Assembly (NCBI GenBank): GCA_936924635.1 | Contig: CAKZHP010000095.1 | Location: 1-10,218, forward strand | DNA from: an uncultured Propionibacteriaceae bacterium | Lineage (GTDB): Bacteria; Actinomycetota; Actinomycetes; Propionibacteriales; Propionibacteriaceae | Reading direction: 5' to 3' | DNA length: 10,218 nucleotides | In this document: piece after piece, positions 6,307 to 10,218 of the stretch | How the letters are laid out: each line of letters opens with the position of its first letter | How positions within the stretch are numbered: the stretch's first letter is position 1 | Position numbers and translations under genes: made by a program | Notes under the pieces: model-generated | Seen by the model: the letters and a program-made list of their open reading frames with translations, nothing else | The model's database searches: none | What the model was told of the DNA's origin: nothing

Positions 6307-8829
6307 CTACTCCTCACTTCCGGCTCGCCCGAAGAGGCCGCCGATCCGGGCGCGCACGCTCCGGGGGCGGTTCCTCTGCAGCCACTTGCTCAAGAACTTG
6401 TCACGGCCTGGCCCCACCAGCTCGGCGGCGTGGTGGACGTCGGCGTCAGACCAGCGGGTCAGGACCCCGGTCGCCACAGCGTCGAGCAGCAGCTCGCCGG
6501 TCTGCGTCGTGGCGCCGGCCAGCCAGGCAGCCGTGTCGGGGGGCACGGTGCGCTCGGGAGAGTGCGGGTGCAGGGCCACCACGGTCGTCAGCAGGTCGAA
6601 CGGGGTGAGGATCGTCACGGCCCGTACGCCGTCGGAGACCCTGTCGGCCGGCACCGGGGGGCACGGCAGGGCATGGACAGAGGGGGCGGGCTCGCCTCGC
6701 AGCAGGCCGGCCAGCGCACCGACGTGCAGACGGGCGAGGAGCACGGGGTCGATCCGCCCGTACGCGCCATCCAGCGCCTCGTCGGCCTTGCGGCGGACCA
6801 GGTCGACCTCGGACGGCAAGGGTGGCCTGCTGGCTGCCGGGCCGATGGTCTTGCGCAGCTCCGCGAGCTGGCGGGTCTCGTGGCCGAAGTCCCAGTCGGC
6901 CGCGATCGTGTCGGCGAGGTCGGAGAGCGAGCCACCCTCCGGCTCGCGCAGCAGCGCCGACAGCACCGGGCGCTCCCCCACGGCGCCGCGGAACTTCTGC
7001 GCGAGCACGGCCAGGTCGGCGACGTCGAGTTCCTCCCGGGCAACCAGGTCGCGGATCTCCCCCCGCGGGTCCTTCTCGGGCCCGTCGCGCAGCAAGGCGT
7101 CGGTCGCCACGTACGCCGCGGTGCGCCGCAGCTGCTGCGTGGCTGCGCTGCCACGCAGCGTGTGGACGGCCAGCTCCGCGGCGAGCGCGCTCGGGCGGCC
7201 CTGCAGCCACATCCACTGGCGATCCGCGAGCCGGTCCGGCCCCAGCCCCAGGAACGCGAACGCTGAGGGTGCGACCCGGTGCCCGAGCGCCCCTTCCTCG
7301 GGCACGACCGCCCAGCGCAGCCCCCAGGCCACGATGGCGGCAACCTCAGGGTCCAGGCGCCCAGACGTCCCGACGATCTCGTCGGCGCTCCCCGACCGCA
7401 GTCCTGCGATCACAACGTCAAGGAGAGACTGCAGCGCCGTCTCCAGGGCCGGGTCGGAGGTCCACCCGAGACGTTCGACGAGCATCACCGCCCGCAGCGC
7501 CGCCCGCGCGGAGTCGACCGGTGGGAGGGAGGGCAGCCGATCGAGGCCGAGCCGCGCGGCCGCGTACGCATCCGGCGTCGGCTGCGGTCTCACCGGGGGC
7601 GGAAGCCTCGGCTCCCCGGGCTCTGCGAGCCAGGCCGGGTCGGCAAGTGCCGCCTCCGCGTACGTGAGGGTCGCCAGCTGCAGCATGAGGGGCGAGGCGT
7701 CGGCCATGCCGCCTAGGGCCGCCCAGCGGGCGGCGGGGGTGGCGCCCATCTCGCTGCGGAGGGCGCGGGACACCTCCGCGTACAGGCGGGGGTCACTACC
7801 GACCCGGTCCGGGGTGGTCCGAACCAGCGCCCGGGCCACCGCCTTCTCGGTGCCGACGCGCCGGTGCAGGGCGCCCCGCATCGCGAGCGGCCACACCAGG
7901 GCGAGATCGGTGTCGCCGACGTGCTCGGCGAGGCCGTCGATATCGGTCACCACCGCAGCCAGCTCAGCGGTGTCGCCCAGCTGGTCGACGATCAGAGCCG
8001 ACCACTCGGTGGCCGGCACCGTCTGCCCCGTGCCGCAGCGGTGGTGCTGGCCGGGCTCGGCGACCTCCACGTCGCCCAGGGGGTCCACCACCACCACGTC
8101 TGGCAGGTCCAACGCCGCCTCGAGGTCTGAGCGGGGGATGCAGACCAGCCTGAGACCGTCGCCGGCCCAGGCGCGGCCGCTGCTGGCGCGCTCGAAGGTG
8201 GAGTACGAGAGGCGCGCCCCCGTGCGCGGGGAGCAGCACAGCGCCAGGGCGCCCACCCAGTCGGCGGCCTCCTGGGTCGTCTCGCACACCAGCGCGACCG
8301 CGCCACGGTCGCCGAGGGCAGCCACGACGGCGTCGGCCACCACGGCGAGCGTGCCGAGGGGCCAGCCGGGACCCTCGTCGAGCAGCCGCCGGGTCGACTC
8401 GACGAGGTCGACGGGGCGGGGCGGGTGACGCAGGGTCGCCGACGCCACCTCGTGCGCGCCGAACGGTGCCAGCCAGCCCGGTGAGGCCGTGAGCGCGGCT
8501 GGCCGTCGCGGCCCCTCCCCCACCACGACGTGGGTGAACACGTTGCCCTGCCGGCCCGACGCGTCGGCGCCTGCTGGCACGCTGCTCCACCAGGCCGGGT
8601 GCTCACCGAGCCAGCCAAACAGCACGCGGCGCGGCAGGCGCGTCCGCTCCTCCGATGTCGGGTACGCCGGCACCGGGCCCACGTCCAGCGTCGTGACCAC
8701 CCGGTCGACGACCTGGTCGGGCACCACACCTGGCGGCAGACCGATCGCCTCCTTCACCTGCCAGCCGCCGCGGTGCGCACCCTGGGCGTCGAACGACGCG
8801 TACGTGAGCTGGCCCTGCCCGCCGCTCAT
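6307..8829 (-). CDS. GTPase-associated protein 1 (GAP1)-like protein
   Basis: A large soluble protein of 840 aa. The N-terminal 110 residues carry GQLTYASFDAQ (6-16), GGWQVKE (21-27), LPRRV (65-69) and GRQGNVFTHVVVG (92-104), which match what I recall of the GAP1 N-terminal type-2 domain. A middle domain (about 140-260) contains LCCSPRTGARLSYSTFERA (197-215) and VVVVDPLG (245-252). The rest is mostly alpha-helical with many short Leu/Ala-rich helices, ending in a basic tail (811-840). No enzymatic motif is visible. These proteins are named for consistent neighbourhood with GTPases, and their biochemical role is not established, so regulator or adaptor is a guess. ATG 8827-8829 overlaps the stop of the upstream Fn3-like gene as ATGA and has only a weak SD (GGGGAAG, 11 nt away), suggesting coupling. 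The open frame extends to 9762 but overlaps the Fn3-like gene, so the ATG is preferred. Confidence 0.8.
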   Translation of the reverse strand: MSGGQGQLTYASFDAQGAHRGGWQVKEAIGLPPGVVPDQVVDRVVTTLDVGPVPAYPTSEERTRLPRRVLFGWLGEHPAWWSSVPAGADASGRQGNVFTHVVVGEGPRRPAALTASPGWLAPFGAHEVASATLRHPPRPVDLVESTRRLLDEGPGWPLGTLAVVADAVVAALGDRGAVALVCETTQEAADWVGALALCCSPRTGARLSYSTFERASSGRAWAGDGLRLVCIPRSDLEAALDLPDVVVVDPLGDVEVAEPGQHHRCGTGQTVPATEWSALIVDQLGDTAELAAVVTDIDGLAEHVGDTDLALVWPLAMRGALHRRVGTEKAVARALVRTTPDRVGSDPRLYAEVSRALRSEMGATPAARWAALGGMADASPLMLQLATLTYAEAALADPAWLAEPGEPRLPPPVRPQPTPDAYAAARLGLDRLPSLPPVDSARAALRAVMLVERLGWTSDPALETALQSLLDVVIAGLRSGSADEIVGTSGRLDPEVAAIVAWGLRWAVVPEEGALGHRVAPSAFAFLGLGPDRLADRQWMWLQGRPSALAAELAVHTLRGSAATQQLRRTAAYVATDALLRDGPEKDPRGEIRDLVAREELDVADLAVLAQKFRGAVGERPVLSALLREPEGGSLSDLADTIAADWDFGHETRQLAELRKTIGPAASRPPLPSEVDLVRRKADEALDGAYGRIDPVLLARLHVGALAGLLRGEPAPSVHALPCPPVPADRVSDGVRAVTILTPFDLLTTVVALHPHSPERTVPPDTAAWLAGATTQTGELLLDAVATGVLTRWSDADVHHAAELVGPGRDKFLSKWLQRNRPRSVRARIGGLFGRAGSEE

Positions 8830-10218
8830 CGGCGCAGCAGCTTCCCCGGGTCGGGATCGATGAGGGCGAAGACCGCCTGCTGGTCGGGCGAGAGCCCCAC
8901 GGCGAACAGCCGCAGCCAGCCCCGCAGCTGCCCCAGGTCGGTGGTCCAGCTGTCGGCCAGCTGCGGCCCCACCGCGGCCACGATGACGGGCTGCGGGGGC
9001 TGCGGCGTCTCTGCGACGAGGGCGGTGTGCACGATCGTGCCGTCCTCGACGTGCAGGGGCAGCCGGTCCGGGTTGTGGACGAGCACGAACCGGAGCTCGG
9101 GGAACGGCTGCTCCGCCCAGAGTCGTACGAGGCGACGACCCGAGGAGAACATGCCCCCGAGGCCGCCCGGCGCCGAGATGTCGTAGTGGATGCGGTAGCG
9201 GCCGTGGTAGCTCAGCGTGTACGGGCTGCCGACGACGGCGCCCTCGGCGTCGTACGACACCGGCACCAGGTGGATCTCCGTGCCCCGGGCGTTCAGCGGC
9301 TCGGGGAAGTGGATGCCGCCCTGCAGCCGGTACTGCTGCTGGGAGAGCTGCAACGTCGGGCGGCCGGTGACCGCCTCGGCCACCGGCACCTGCTGGGGGG
9401 CCAGGTAGACGTTGATGGCCGAGGCGCCCTCGGGCCAGCCCAGGGTGACCACCTGGGAGTGGCCGCGCTCCACGACCCTTGCCGACCTCACCCGGCCGGG
9501 CACGACGACGCTGACGACGGGTGCCGCGACGGCGCGGGCCTCGAGCGTGGTGACGGCGGTGAAGTACACCCGGGACCAGCCCAGCGACGGCACTCCGGCC
9601 ATCTCGGTCACCCCGTCGGTGACCGTCACGGGGTAGGGCAGCTCCGCCTCGTCGGCGAGGCCGGCCTGCGGGAGGATCTCGCGGGCGACGGGGGTGGTCG
9701 GCAGGTCCGGTCGGTCCTGGGTGCGGTAGAGCCGCACGGTGCCGATCGCCGGCGACTCCCACCGCAGGCGCACGGTGTCGCCGTCGCCGTCAGCCTCGAG
9801 CTCAGCGGTGAATCCGGTCACGGCCAGCAGCTCCGCGGTGGTCGTGACGTCCCGGTCGACGGGGGTCGAGCGCTGCAGGGCGCCGGCGACCGTGGCGGTG
9901 GCGACCACGCGATACATGTACGCGCGCCCCGGCTGCACCGACCTGTCGAAGAAGCCGTTCAGGTGCGGCGTGCCCGGCTCCACGCGGTTCTCCGGGTTCT
10001 GCAGCGCCGAAGGGCTGAGGGCGTCCCTGGGCACCCGGGTGATCACGACCTCCTGGATGCCGGGCGCCACCTCCCACTTGCCCACGACGGTCGACCCCTC
10101 GGGGCGGATCTCCAGGTCCCACGGCGGGGCGACCACGGCGCCCTGCGCGTGCAGCTGGGGCTCCGCCCACCGGGCGTCCTCCTCAGTCGCGCCGAAGGTC
10201 GCCCACACCTGGTAGTGG
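8826..10218 (-). CDS. Fibronectin-III-like multidomain protein (5' end outside the window)
   Basis: The last 463 aa of a protein whose reading frame is open to the window edge. The visible part starts HYQVWATFGATEED, the end of a beta-sandwich. Three more Fn3-like units follow, each with a Trp-containing B/C strand and a Tyr- or Val-rich late strand: about residues 28-125 (KWEVAPG ... AYMYRVVATAT), 128-240 (RLRWESPA ... RVYFTAVTT) and 237-350 (TLGWPEG ... IHLVPVSYD). The final 110 residues (FSSGRRLVRLW ... DPDPGKLLRR) form a separate domain I do not recognise. No membrane segment is seen here; a signal peptide could be out of view, but the operon partners look cytoplasmic. A GTG at 10206-10208 is an unlikely start because it would cut a domain. 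It overlaps GAP1 by 4 nt. Role inferred: binding or scaffold component of the GTPase operon. Confidence 0.72.
   Translation of the reverse strand, partial: HYQVWATFGATEEDARWAEPQLHAQGAVVAPPWDLEIRPEGSTVVGKWEVAPGIQEVVITRVPRDALSPSALQNPENRVEPGTPHLNGFFDRSVQPGRAYMYRVVATATVAGALQRSTPVDRDVTTTAELLAVTGFTAELEADGDGDTVRLRWESPAIGTVRLYRTQDRPDLPTTPVAREILPQAGLADEAELPYPVTVTDGVTEMAGVPSLGWSRVYFTAVTTLEARAVAAPVVSVVVPGRVRSARVVERGHSQVVTLGWPEGASAINVYLAPQQVPVAEAVTGRPTLQLSQQQYRLQGGIHFPEPLNARGTEIHLVPVSYDAEGAVVGSPYTLSYHGRYRIHYDISAPGGLGGMFSSGRRLVRLWAEQPFPELRFVLVHNPDRLPLHVEDGTIVHTALVAETPQPPQPVIVAAVGPQLADSWTTDLGQLRGWLRLFAVGLSPDQQAVFALIDPDPGKLLRR

Noticed and set aside
5446..8428. Long + strand open frames opposite the vWA and GAP1 genes.
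   Set aside because: Their Ser/Arg/Pro-rich composition without motifs is antisense shadow; the minus strand has coupled genes with recognisable domains.
8830..9762. Extension of the GAP1 frame upstream of 8829.
   Set aside because: The sequence is shadow translation of the Fn3-like gene, and the ATGA overlap at 8826-8829 with the GQLTYASFD domain start marks the real beginning.

Overview
The window is GC-rich throughout, with strongly G/C third codon positions and several GTG starts. This points to an actinomycete (Actinomycetota, perhaps the Nocardioidaceae or Intrasporangiaceae), but no marker gene fixes the genus. It holds eight protein-coding genes, one of them cut by the right edge. 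I found no RNA gene, CRISPR array or insertion sequence.

Left part (57-2577). On the minus strand an AEC-family permease is followed 23 nt later by a 309-aa protein resembling the YbjN / TY-Chap peptide-binding chaperone-like families. Divergent from the permease is a short DedA/VTT-like membrane protein with a good sigma70-type promoter (TTGGCC-17 bp-TACGGT). A perfect 7-bp dyad overlaps its -35 box.

Middle (2578-4213). After a convergent intergenic stretch with several inverted repeats comes a minus-strand KgtP-like MFS transporter (metabolite:H+ symporter family). Its clear start and Shine-Dalgarno lie in a different frame from the body of the gene, so it carries an apparent one-base frameshift near codon 23.

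Right part (4214-10218). Four minus-strand genes are packed with overlapping or abutting stop and start codons. In transcription order they are a protein of fibronectin-III-like domains (5' end outside the window), an 840-aa GTPase-associated protein 1 (GAP1)-like protein, a 319-aa protein with a TerD-like N-terminus and a von Willebrand factor A domain, and a 378-aa P-loop GTPase preceded by two cysteine clusters. From memory, this gene set resembles the GTPase-centred, probably conflict-related systems of multicellular actinobacteria. The YbjN/TY-Chap-like protein 3 kb away belongs to a family reported from similar contexts. The biochemical role is not established, and this operon is the most likely unusual system here. 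Inference: the GTPase is the switch, GAP1 its dedicated partner, and the vWA/TerD and Fn3 proteins supply metal-dependent and beta-sandwich binding surfaces.
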